Below, piece after piece: positions 15,701-22,151 of a DNA stretch of 37,211 nt. The translations under genes were made by a program, and so were the position numbers. Each line of letters opens with the position of its first letter. Positions within the stretch are counted from its first letter, which is position 1. Source of the DNA: a virus. The notes under the pieces are model-generated. The model was not told where the DNA came from. It did no database searches and saw only the letters and a list, made by a program, of their open reading frames with translations. The DNA is taken from positions 1-37,211 of IMG/VR virus record IMGVR_UViG_3300024314_000008. One strand, written 5' to 3'.

Positions 15701-16517
15701 AACAACGGGCGAATCAAAACTTGTTTTAAGATCACTACACGCAGCATCTGGGACATCTTACTCAAGGTCTGAAATTGCATCTCTTGCAGTTGCGGGCGGT
15801 GATTCGGATTTAATTTTCCGTACAACGACTGATACTAACGGGCCGCAAGATCGGTTAAAACTAGATGCTGAAGGCAACTTCGACTTTAACCCTAACGAAA
15901 ACAACAACATCTTTAGAGTAAGAAACGGTAGTTTGAATGATGCGTTGGTTGTTCAAGGCGGCGGTTCGGGTGTAGGCATTGTAGGAATTGGTACAGATGC
16001 GGCTTTGTTTTCTTCGGGTGAGGCCCTTGGTGTTAAGTCAGCATCGACCCTTGCTATTGGGGGTGAAAACAACAGCACCAGTGCTGCTACGCTGTATTTA
16101 AAAAATCTAGCTTACGACGGCACTTCAACTGAACGAACTTTAGTTTTTTTCCAAGCTAATAGTGGAAATCGTGGGTCTATTACAAGTAATGGGTCAGGGG
16201 TTACTTATAATACAAGCTCGGACATAAGACTTAAAACAGATATTCAGCCTATTAAAAACGCCGCTGAAACGCTTCTGTCCATGAATCCCGTGACCCATAA
16301 ATGGAAAGCCGATCCAGAAGCAGACACAGTTCACGGCTTTATTGCACAGGAAATGCAAAACATCGTTCCTGAAGCTGTCTCAGGTGATCCTGATGGGGAA
16401 GAAATGATGTCTATGGATTATGGACGTATTACTCCAATAATCGTAGCTGCCCTGCAAGACGCCACAAACGAAATTAAAGCTCTTAAAGAAAGAGTAAAAG
16501 AACTGGAGGCTTCTTAA
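12723..16517 (+). CDS. Tail fibre with C-terminal S74 intramolecular chaperone
   Basis: This 1264-aa protein starts with a tail-fibre-type N-terminus (Y-T-V-N-L-G-I-E-K-P-A-T-G near 5-17, then G-T-W-G-D-T-T-N-V-N-F-D). The middle is beta-rich, with at least four repeats containing D-F-R-V-E-[ST] followed by L-[FL]-[LV]-D. The last 99 residues form a Peptidase_S74 domain: S-D-I-R-L-K-T-D-I at 1166-1174, H-G-F-I-A-Q-E, then a closing coiled coil (A-L-K-E-R-V-K-E-L-E). Family members act as trimerisation chaperones and cut themselves off just before the Ser of S-D-x-R-L-K, here expected between 1165 and 1166. It is the likely receptor-binding fibre. Confidence 0.87.
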   Translation: MPSTYTVNLGIEKPATGEQSGTWGDTTNVNFDILDQAINGAERVTLTSAGSSGSPNALNITNGATSDGRNKWIEFYSSGDLGGSVYVQLVPNDAEKIVFVRNSLASSRSILLFQGTYNSGRDLEIPAGVDMVVKFDGGGASAATVTDVFTKLRATEITTPTLTATTADINGGTIDNSVIGGSTAAAVTGTAVVANTSLNIAGDGATVTGIKDEDNMASNSATKLATQQSIKAYVDSQVGTVDTWAEVLANGATSGSTNPEVTAGQALKTNTINETSAGSGVTIDSVLLKDDVVNATDIETSSISANDGTPSATIANTTGNFTITNFVSNSVDIGGGAIDGTVIGGASTAAGSFTTLDASGAFTGTTATLTTADNATQLTLVSTDADASHGPVLDLKRDSSSPADNDPLGLVRFLGENDADGALTYARIYATIRDASNGTEDGMLSFNTVSGGANKSRLELDTTESVFNESGADIDFRVETSNASHALFLDSANDRMGIFESSPVYTFDVDAETRFQKQINYGGYTSEYPADVVTVTRGSAASDTAWVKIGTLDNPGQADILYSCGTSASEETGIISLVQTYSGSNLGLTVKRQTYNRQVTKVRVVQVGAGGTDYEIWVQIDNGSDQTSDPYVRAIVKLAQTLSIANRWTYAMSVGTPGTAATEVDLDVSAGGSASSARNQTAYAGFTNNSLGAIFNNDGADSDFRVESANNTHTLFVDSSADKVMVGTSVAPNTFSVLGSFYNAGFYRNFTGAGTAANYVGIGRTDSAGNLVDGVRITGGGDENAEASHNGYFNLEIRNSGNFRSLLSAFSSGNELVVNDGGLDMDFRVESDSNVNMLLVDAGNNRVGVGVSPTARFEIQDTNNVSIKFGDLASYPSNVVPCFIGTGTSALAGVNGDLILVPRTSDQGKIIFATGHNGAASENMRVFDGGITINEDGADRDFRVESNNNANMLFVDGGNDKIGVGTNAPTEMLEVFSEAASTAIEVSAGKASTTTGESKLVLRSLHAASGTSYSRSEIASLAVAGGDSDLIFRTTTDTNGPQDRLKLDAEGNFDFNPNENNNIFRVRNGSLNDALVVQGGGSGVGIVGIGTDAALFSSGEALGVKSASTLAIGGENNSTSAATLYLKNLAYDGTSTERTLVFFQANSGNRGSITSNGSGVTYNTSSDIRLKTDIQPIKNAAETLLSMNPVTHKWKADPEADTVHGFIAQEMQNIVPEAVSGDPDGEEMMSMDYGRITPIIVAALQDATNEIKALKERVKELEAS
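14124..15970 (+). repeat. Degenerate DFRVES repeats inside the tail fibre
   Basis: Copies begin near 14124, 14808, 15177 and 15522, with a weaker fifth near 15895. Each reads N-x-x-G-x-D-x-D-F-R-V-E-[ST] followed by L-[FL]-[LV]-D and a G-[VI]-type turn. Spacers between copies differ in length, so insertions separate otherwise similar modules. Confidence 0.75.
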
Positions 16518-16951
16518 TGAGTAGTCCTAACATGACCCCTGTTGGTCTTTTTCACCAAAGCGATGTCACAGATACGCGGCGTCGAATAATTTCAGGTTAT
16601 TACGGTGTAACTAACGGCACTGCTACTAACTTTATTATTAACCAAGGCGGCTATGCTCGTATGTTTGTTGAGACGTTTATGCAAGCACAACATGGTTCTA
16701 ACGGTTTTATGTATAGAATAGATGAGATTTCGCGTTATGGGCATAACCCAATAGCGTCAAATCAATCGTTTAATGGTTCTGTGGCGTACACGTCAAGTAT
16801 AGGAGGCAACGCTAACCATAACGGTTTGACCATAACACCCTCCTCAAATGCAACATATAACTTCCACATGAACGTTTATTATTTTAATACAGAGACAGGG
16901 ACGGAGGTTGGTTTTCCCTCGGCTTTGACACTTATAGGCGTGGGGATTTAA
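16517..16951 (+). CDS. Unrecognised beta-rich protein after the tail fibre
   Basis: This 144-aa protein is coupled to the fibre gene by TAATG. It has an R-R-R motif near residue 21 and is otherwise rich in N, G, Y, F, S and T, with many His and Asn (for example G-G-N-A-N-H-N-G). It ends in a hydrophobic strand (A-L-T-L-I-G-V-G-I). There is no signal peptide, Cys or membrane segment. I do not recognise the family. Position between the fibre and a tail assembly chaperone suggests a fibre tip or accessory adhesin, which is inference. Confidence 0.6.
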   Translation: MSSPNMTPVGLFHQSDVTDTRRRIISGYYGVTNGTATNFIINQGGYARMFVETFMQAQHGSNGFMYRIDEISRYGHNPIASNQSFNGSVAYTSSIGGNANHNGLTITPSSNATYNFHMNVYYFNTETGTEVGFPSALTLIGVGI

Positions 16952-16953
16952 TC

Positions 16954-17250
16954 ATGGCAGTACATTCTTTAGACGACGGAACGATTATTTACGATACGTC
17001 CAATAAAAAAATAACGGGCGAACAAGAACGGTTTGCTTTTTTTGAATTTGTGGAAGCTGAACAACTTAGAATGCTGCGTAATGATCGAAACAAGCGACTG
17101 GCAGATTGCGACTGGGTTGTAACCAAACATGTAGAACAAGGACTGCCTGTTCCACAGGATTGGCAAACGTATCGACAAGCGTTGAGAGATGTTACAAACG
17201 ACCATTCTTCTCAACATGATGTAACATGGCCCACTGAGCCACAACAATAG
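16954..17250 (+). CDS. Tail (fibre) assembly chaperone-like protein
   Basis: This 98-aa protein has a C-terminal block R-N-K-R-L-A-D-C-D-W-V-V-type (about 43-55; the sequence reads N-D-R-N-K-R-L-A-D-C-D-W-V-V), followed by P-V-P-Q-D-W-Q-T-Y-R-Q-A-L-R-D-V (about 65-80). The R-x-x-x-L-A-x-x-D-W and W-x-x-Y-R-Q-x-L-R-D pair is the signature of the phage tail assembly chaperone family (Phage_tail_APC type), usually encoded next to tail fibres. It would help fold or attach the fibre rather than be in the mature virion. N-terminal 40 residues are not recognised. Confidence 0.75.
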   Translation: MAVHSLDDGTIIYDTSNKKITGEQERFAFFEFVEAEQLRMLRNDRNKRLADCDWVVTKHVEQGLPVPQDWQTYRQALRDVTNDHSSQHDVTWPTEPQQ

Positions 17251-17259
17251 GAGAAATTT

Positions 17260-17586
17260 ATGTCAATTTCAACAACATGGTCTATAAACCAAATGGTACA
17301 CACCGTTGCTGACGGTGGTGTTTTTAGCATTTACTGGAGTGCTGTTGGTGCCAACAGTGAAGGTCCTGAAATCGCGTCTGATGGAGGACAACTTTTCGTG
17401 GAGTACGATGCGTCTTCCCCTTCGTTTGTACCTTATGCAGACCTAACTCAAGACGAAGTTCTTGGTTGGGTGTGGGAAACTCAAGGCTTCGACAAAGCTG
17501 GAATAGAGACAACGCTTACTGAAAAAGTCCAAAAGCAAATTGACGTTAATACGACAACAGCCGATGGGCTTCCTTGGGACGCTTAA
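17260..17586 (+). CDS. Small conserved phage protein of tail region
   Basis: This 108-aa acidic protein has an AGGAGA ribosome binding site. It reads I-S-T-T-W-S-I-N-Q-M (3-12), then F-S-I-Y-W-S-A and a C-terminal block F-V-P-Y-A-D-L-T-Q-D-E-V-L-G-W-V-W (about 56-72), ending G-L-P-W-D-A. I recognise the pattern from cyanophages and other marine phages, where it is encoded near tail-fibre genes. No function is established. It has the same orientation and spacing as its neighbours, so it belongs to the late transcript. Confidence 0.7.
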   Translation: MSISTTWSINQMVHTVADGGVFSIYWSAVGANSEGPEIASDGGQLFVEYDASSPSFVPYADLTQDEVLGWVWETQGFDKAGIETTLTEKVQKQIDVNTTTADGLPWDA

Positions 17587-17611
17587 TTTAACTTAAATAA
17601 GGAGACTTATA

Positions 17612-17848
17612 ATGGCGAAAAATGAAAAGAAAACCATTACTGTCAACGATGTGGAACACAACGTTGCCGACCTAACTGAGCAACAAGTTGCGATGGTTAA
17701 CCATATTACTGATTTAGATAAGAAGCTAGGAAACCTACGCTTCAACATGGATCAGCTAAACGTAGGCCGCGAGGCTTTTGTCAATATGCTCGCAGCGTCT
17801 CTTGCTGAAGCGGAGAGTGCTGAAGAAGCTGAAGTAGTGAACGGATGA
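17612..17848 (+). CDS. Small conserved helical phage protein (DUF6447-like)
   Basis: This 78-aa protein has a strong AAGGAGA ribosome binding site. It starts with a basic K-N-E-K-K-T-I-T-V-N-D-V-E-H strand, then L-T-E-Q-Q-V-A-M-V-N-H-I-T-D-L-D-K-K, N-M-D-Q-L-N-V-G-R-E-A-F and an acidic alanine-rich end. The layout matches small proteins (DUF6447 type, from memory) common in marine cyanophages. It is mostly helical and possibly a coiled coil. It lies between the fibre-assembly genes and the nozzle gene; its role is unknown. Confidence 0.68.
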   Translation: MAKNEKKTITVNDVEHNVADLTEQQVAMVNHITDLDKKLGNLRFNMDQLNVGREAFVNMLAASLAEAESAEEAEVVNG

Positions 17849-17849
17849 T

Positions 17850-19793
17850 ATGCCCTTACAAAAGTTACAGTTCAGGCCCGGAGTAAACAGAGAAACCACT
17901 TCGTATAGTAACGAGGGCGGTTGGTTTGACTGTGACAAAGTAAGGTTCCGTTTCGGCACCCCAGAGAAGATAGGCGGCTGGGAAAAATATTCAGGAAAGA
18001 GCTTTCTAGGCACTTGCCGGGCATTGAAACCATTCGTTGCACTAGATGGCGCAAGCTATTTGGGTGTCGGAACGCATCTAAAATACTACATTAACGAAGG
18101 TGGTGGTTATAACGACATCACTCCTATTCGTGCGACGACTGCTGCGGGTGACGTAACGTTTTCCGCGGTCAACGGCTCATCTACTTTAACAGTAACTGAC
18201 GTAAACCACGGTGCTAAAGAAAACGATTTTGTTACCTTTAGTGGCGCGGTAACACTTGGCGGTAACGTAACAGCCGCCGTTCTTAACCAAGAATATCAAA
18301 TATCTAGGATAGTAAACTCTAGTTCTTACGAAGTTTTGGCCAGAGAAGTTGCTTCACTCAACGACATTACCGTAAACGGTGTTTATAGCCCTACACTTGT
18401 TGTAGCTAATGGTTCCGATACGGGTAATGGTGGTAGTTCTGTTGTAGGCGCTTACCAAATTCAATCCGGTTTGGACACGACTGTCGCCGGAACGGGTTGG
18501 GGCGCAGGTACTTGGTCCCGTGGATCATGGGGTTCAGGCGCTAATCTGACCGCTGTAGGCGACATTTTGCGTATTTGGAGCCACGACAACTTTGGTGAAG
18601 ACCTTATTATCAACGTCCGTAACGGTGGTATTTACTACTGGGACAAATCTACCAGTTCAGCACCTTTTGCACCGGCAGTAGAAATATCTCAACTTGCTGG
18701 CGCAGACCCTACAACACCGACTATCGCAAAACAGGTCATGATTTCGGATCGTGACAGGCACGTTATTGTGTTTGGTTGTGATGCTCAAGACGATATTGGG
18801 GTACAAGACCCCTTACTTATTCGCTTTTCTGACCAAGAAAACCCTTTGGTATGGTCCGCACAAGCAACTAATACGGCTGGTGATCTACGGATCGGTACGG
18901 GCTCTGAGATAATCACGGCCCTCGAAACACGGCAACAAATACTGGTGTTTACCGATAAATCGCTACACGCCATGCAGTATTTGGGACCACCTTTCACGTT
19001 CGGTATCTCTATGATTTCCGAAAACATTACTATCGCTAGTCCTTTGTCCGCTATTGCGGTAGATGACATGGTGATGTGGATGGGTGAAGAAGAGTTCTAT
19101 ATCTACACTGGTCAGGTGCAAAAGCTACCATGCTCTGTCCGCGCCTACGTTTTTAACGATTTTAACCAAGACCAAGCTGAGAAAGTTACCGCAGCCGTAA
19201 ACTCCTCTTTTTCTGAAATATGGTGGTATTACCCGTCTGCTACAGTAACAAACGGGATAATGAACCAAGATATTGATAGATATGTTGTCTACAACTATCA
19301 GGAACAGGTCTGGTACTACGGAACATTGTCTAGAACGGCGTGGATTGACCGCGGTATTGGTCAATACCCTATTGCAGCAAGCTCTGACGGCTACCTTTAC
19401 TACCATGAATTTGGTCAAGATGACGGCAGCGTAAACCCACCAGCCGCTATTAGCTCCTACATTGAGAGTAGTGAAATGTCGATTGGTGCTGGAGACAACT
19501 TCGTGTTGTTGAGCAAGCTAATACCTGACGTGACGTTTGACGGTTCTAGTTCGCCGTCTCCAAACGTAGACTTTACTCTTGAAACCAGACGTTTTCCGGG
19601 CGAAGACTATACACAAACAACAAATAGCAATGTAATTCGTACCTCTACCGTGCCTGTAGAGCAGTTTACCAATCAAGTAAGACTGCGTTTGCGGGGTAGA
19701 TCGTTTGCATTAAAAATAGAATCAGACAATACCGGCGTAGAATGGAGACTAGGTACGCCGCGTGTTGAATTAAGACCGGATGGACGTAGATGA
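17850..19793 (+). CDS. Tail nozzle/stabilisation protein candidate (P22 gp10 / T7 gp12 type)
   Basis: This 647-aa, beta-rich protein starts P-L-Q-K-L-Q-F-R-P-G-V-N-R-E (2-15) with W-F-D-C-D-K-V-R-F-R-F-G (about 26-37), a start I know from marine phages. Repeated aromatic strands such as W-G-A-G-T-W-S-R-G-S-W-G-S-G (about 220), I-W-S-H-D-N-F-G-E-D-L and G-V-G-T-H-L-K-Y-Y-I fit a beta-propeller-like tail protein. It lies downstream of two adaptor candidates and upstream of the ejection proteins. I infer the nozzle or packaged-DNA stabiliser of a short-tailed virion. The same W-G-A-G-x-W-S motif occurs at the N-terminus of the repeat fibre at 11818. Confidence 0.65.
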   Translation: MPLQKLQFRPGVNRETTSYSNEGGWFDCDKVRFRFGTPEKIGGWEKYSGKSFLGTCRALKPFVALDGASYLGVGTHLKYYINEGGGYNDITPIRATTAAGDVTFSAVNGSSTLTVTDVNHGAKENDFVTFSGAVTLGGNVTAAVLNQEYQISRIVNSSSYEVLAREVASLNDITVNGVYSPTLVVANGSDTGNGGSSVVGAYQIQSGLDTTVAGTGWGAGTWSRGSWGSGANLTAVGDILRIWSHDNFGEDLIINVRNGGIYYWDKSTSSAPFAPAVEISQLAGADPTTPTIAKQVMISDRDRHVIVFGCDAQDDIGVQDPLLIRFSDQENPLVWSAQATNTAGDLRIGTGSEIITALETRQQILVFTDKSLHAMQYLGPPFTFGISMISENITIASPLSAIAVDDMVMWMGEEEFYIYTGQVQKLPCSVRAYVFNDFNQDQAEKVTAAVNSSFSEIWWYYPSATVTNGIMNQDIDRYVVYNYQEQVWYYGTLSRTAWIDRGIGQYPIAASSDGYLYYHEFGQDDGSVNPPAAISSYIESSEMSIGAGDNFVLLSKLIPDVTFDGSSSPSPNVDFTLETRRFPGEDYTQTTNSNVIRTSTVPVEQFTNQVRLRLRGRSFALKIESDNTGVEWRLGTPRVELRPDGRR

Positions 19794-20086
19794 GTAGAGG
19801 CTTAGTACAACCCTTATTCCCAAACGCGCCTTCTGACTATAACTCAGAGTATATGTCGGAAGTTGTCCGTGCTTTCTCTGTTTTTCTGCAACAAGTAAAC
19901 AACCCCGGTCCATGGCAAGCGTCAGCTTTGACTTTGCCAAACTTACAGACCGACAACTATAACCTTCCTCTTGGTGGTATTTTTCAGTACGGCGACGAAT
20001 TGCGCATAACTGTAGCTAACAAGCCGTACCTGAGAGGATCACAAGCAGCGGGGGCCGTGGGTAACGTCACGGTGACAATAACATGA
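19790..20086 (+). CDS. Small structural protein ending in one fibre-type repeat
   Basis: This 98-aa protein overlaps the nozzle gene by 4 bp (ATGA). The body contains L-V-Q-P-L-F-P-N-A-P (5-14) and F-S-V-F-L-Q-Q-V-N-N-P-G-P-W. The last residues, S-Q-A-A-G-A-V-G-N-V-T-V-T-I-T, closely match the A-A-G-S-V-G-S-V-T-V unit of the ten-repeat protein at 11818. A shared module suggests that the two proteins contact each other or a common partner. Otherwise the function is unknown; the location fits a tail accessory protein. Confidence 0.65.
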   Translation: MSRGLVQPLFPNAPSDYNSEYMSEVVRAFSVFLQQVNNPGPWQASALTLPNLQTDNYNLPLGGIFQYGDELRITVANKPYLRGSQAAGAVGNVTVTIT

Positions 20087-20316
20087 GTGATGGAACAATA
20101 ATTAATATGCCTGACGGCAGTCAGTGGAAACCTTCCACTAGCACAGACATGGTACATTGTGCTAACTGTACTAATAAGGTCGATACTCCGGAGGAAATAC
20201 TGTCCTATCCGAGTGGAAATTGCCCTGAATGTGGTTCTTCATGGACTGGAGGAGAGAACCGAAGTACAATAATACAGGTAACCATGCCTGAAAGCATTAC
20301 TGGTGGAGCGGGATAA
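20083..20316 (+). CDS. Small zinc-ribbon protein
   Basis: This 77-aa protein overlaps its upstream neighbour by 4 bp (ATGA). It has two intact C-x-x-C pairs: C26-A-N-C29 and C47-P-E-C50, separated by 17 residues, then G-S-S-W. This is the layout of a zinc ribbon, which would be a small structural or binding knuckle. The rest is short and acidic to neutral. Its stop overlaps the start of the LysM protein gene (TAATG). A role in virion assembly or DNA contact is possible but unsupported by anything beyond location. Confidence 0.7.
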   Translation: MSDGTIINMPDGSQWKPSTSTDMVHCANCTNKVDTPEEILSYPSGNCPECGSSWTGGENRSTIIQVTMPESITGGAG

Positions 20317-22151
20317 TGGCAAAAGAAGCATTAATGGTTGAAGAAACCGAAGAATTAGAAGAACTGGAAGTCCCGACCGGTGGTATTGGCGATTTTGTCA
20401 TGGAAGATGACGAACTCGAAGAAGTTTACGGAGATGACTCCGAAACAGATGCTAAAGAAGAGTTTGGTGACAACGGTATAGCACAATTTCCTGCGCTTGC
20501 AGAGCGCATGGCTAAGTATGGTCGAAACGAAGACAACATGCTGGCCCACGTTGCAGAGGGTGAATTAGTCATTCCAGCACAATTCCTCGAAGACGAGGTA
20601 ATGAAGCAACGTATCTACGATATTCTTACAGAAGCCGGGGTTGAAGACCCTGAAGCTTATGTTGTTGGCGCAGAAGCTAACGATCTTAACCCTACTACAG
20701 GCCTACCTGAGTTCTTTTTGAAGAAGTTATTCAAAGGAATTGGTAAAGCTATTAAGAAAGTGGTTAAGGCGGTTGTTAAAGTCGTCAAGAAAGTCGCTCC
20801 TATTATCCTACCTATTGCATTGGCGTTCACGCCTCTCGGACCAATTTATGGTGCCGCGATGGGTTCAGGTATTGGAACACTTCTAAACGGTGGAAGCATC
20901 AAAGATGCCCTCAAGTCTGCACTTATATCGGGTGCGGTAGGTGGTGTTACTGCCGGATTCACCGGATCAGGTTCCTTTACTCAAAACATATCTGATGCTG
21001 CTTCAGGGTTTGGCGCTCGTGTAAGTCAAACAGTTTCTGGTGCAGGCTCTACCTTTACCGGTGGCGGATTTACTGGAGAAGGCAACTTGTTTAGTGATTA
21101 TGTGCCTACACCGGGTGCAGAAGTTGCTTCCGCCGCGGAATCTGCGACGTCACTCACTACGCAACCAATTCAACAAGGCGATACTTTGAGTCAAATTGCG
21201 CAAGCAAATAATACTTCTGTTGACGCTTTGATGGCGGCTAACCCGCAAATTACTGATCCAAACATGATTATTGCAGGCGAAAGCCTCAATATTCCGCCTG
21301 TAAGTGCCGGTGGTACATCACTTTCTGAAAGTGTAGTGAAAAACGTCGGAGAAGATGTAGCCGAAGCAGCGGCAGGAGAAACCGCAGAGCGTAGTTTCTT
21401 AGAGAAAACAGGCGATTACATGTTCCGTGGTGGTCAATCACCCGAGGCTATAGCGAGCGCTAAAGAAATTGCTGGGCAAGAATATATTGCGGACATGGCG
21501 GCTAAAGGTCTTAATGCGTCTGAAGCGGGTCTTAATGCCGCTAAAGCAGCCGCGGGACCCGGTATGCTAACTAGGTTTGGTCCTACCGCACTCGCGGGAA
21601 CAACATTAGCGGCAGGGGCGGGTTTCTTTGATGTTCCAGAGATAGAGCAAGCTAACTTTATAGACTACAATCCTGACGGTACACCTACTACAGGTAGAGA
21701 CCTGATCGACGCTGATCCCGGTAAGTACCTTGTACATAACTTAGGTCAGTTGCAGTTAAATCCAGAAACAGGTGAGTACGAGGCTGTTGGTAATCAAACT
21801 GCTTTTGAAGAAGAAGACTTAGTAGGTTATGCCCCACCTGAACAAGTAGCGGTGTTGCCCCCACAAAACCAACAAAACTACTTAACAGCTAGTACCCCCG
21901 GCGGACCATTTGCACGTCCCTACGTGACAGCCGCAGAGGGTGGACCGATCTTCCCGCGTCGCACAGGCGGCATTGAACCCACTGAAGGTACTCCGGGTGA
22001 AGATAGCGTTCGAGCCATGTTAATGCCCGGTGAGTTTGTAATGACTACCGATGCAGTACGTGGTTTAGGAAACGGAAATCTTAACAACGGAATCCAGAAT
22101 ATGTATTCAGTAATGCGTAATCTTGAGAGCCGTGGGAGGGCTACGGCGTAA
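20316..22151 (+). CDS. Candidate ejection protein: amphipathic cationic helix plus LysM domain
   Basis: This 611-aa protein has an acidic N-terminus, then N-M-L-A-H-V-A-E-G-E-L-V-I-P (about 73-86). A strikingly cationic amphipathic segment (136-160, K-K-L-F-K-G-I-G-K-A then repeated V-V-K units) runs into a hydrophobic stretch (161-171) and glycine-rich sequence. Residues about 284-330 form a LysM peptidoglycan-binding domain (G-D-T-L-S-Q-I-A, then D-A-L-M-A-A-N-P, then G-E-S-L-N-I-P). The C-terminus carries A-E-G-G-P-I and D-S-V-R-A-M-L-M-P-G-E-F-V-M. I infer an internal virion protein that crosses the envelope at DNA entry: LysM for the wall, amphipathic helix for the membrane. Confidence 0.7.
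   Translation: MAKEALMVEETEELEELEVPTGGIGDFVMEDDELEEVYGDDSETDAKEEFGDNGIAQFPALAERMAKYGRNEDNMLAHVAEGELVIPAQFLEDEVMKQRIYDILTEAGVEDPEAYVVGAEANDLNPTTGLPEFFLKKLFKGIGKAIKKVVKAVVKVVKKVAPIILPIALAFTPLGPIYGAAMGSGIGTLLNGGSIKDALKSALISGAVGGVTAGFTGSGSFTQNISDAASGFGARVSQTVSGAGSTFTGGGFTGEGNLFSDYVPTPGAEVASAAESATSLTTQPIQQGDTLSQIAQANNTSVDALMAANPQITDPNMIIAGESLNIPPVSAGGTSLSESVVKNVGEDVAEAAAGETAERSFLEKTGDYMFRGGQSPEAIASAKEIAGQEYIADMAAKGLNASEAGLNAAKAAAGPGMLTRFGPTALAGTTLAAGAGFFDVPEIEQANFIDYNPDGTPTTGRDLIDADPGKYLVHNLGQLQLNPETGEYEAVGNQTAFEEEDLVGYAPPEQVAVLPPQNQQNYLTASTPGGPFARPYVTAAEGGPIFPRRTGGIEPTEGTPGEDSVRAMLMPGEFVMTTDAVRGLGNGNLNNGIQNMYSVMRNLESRGRATA
21168..21305 (+). other. LysM domain coding segment
   Basis: The segment encodes G-D-T-L-S-Q-I-A-Q-A-N-N-T-S-V-D-A-L, then A-N-P-Q-I and I-I-A-G-E-S-L-N-I-P. 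This is a full-length LysM module, the peptidoglycan or chitin binding domain found in bacterial wall hydrolases and some phage virion proteins. Confidence 0.85.
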
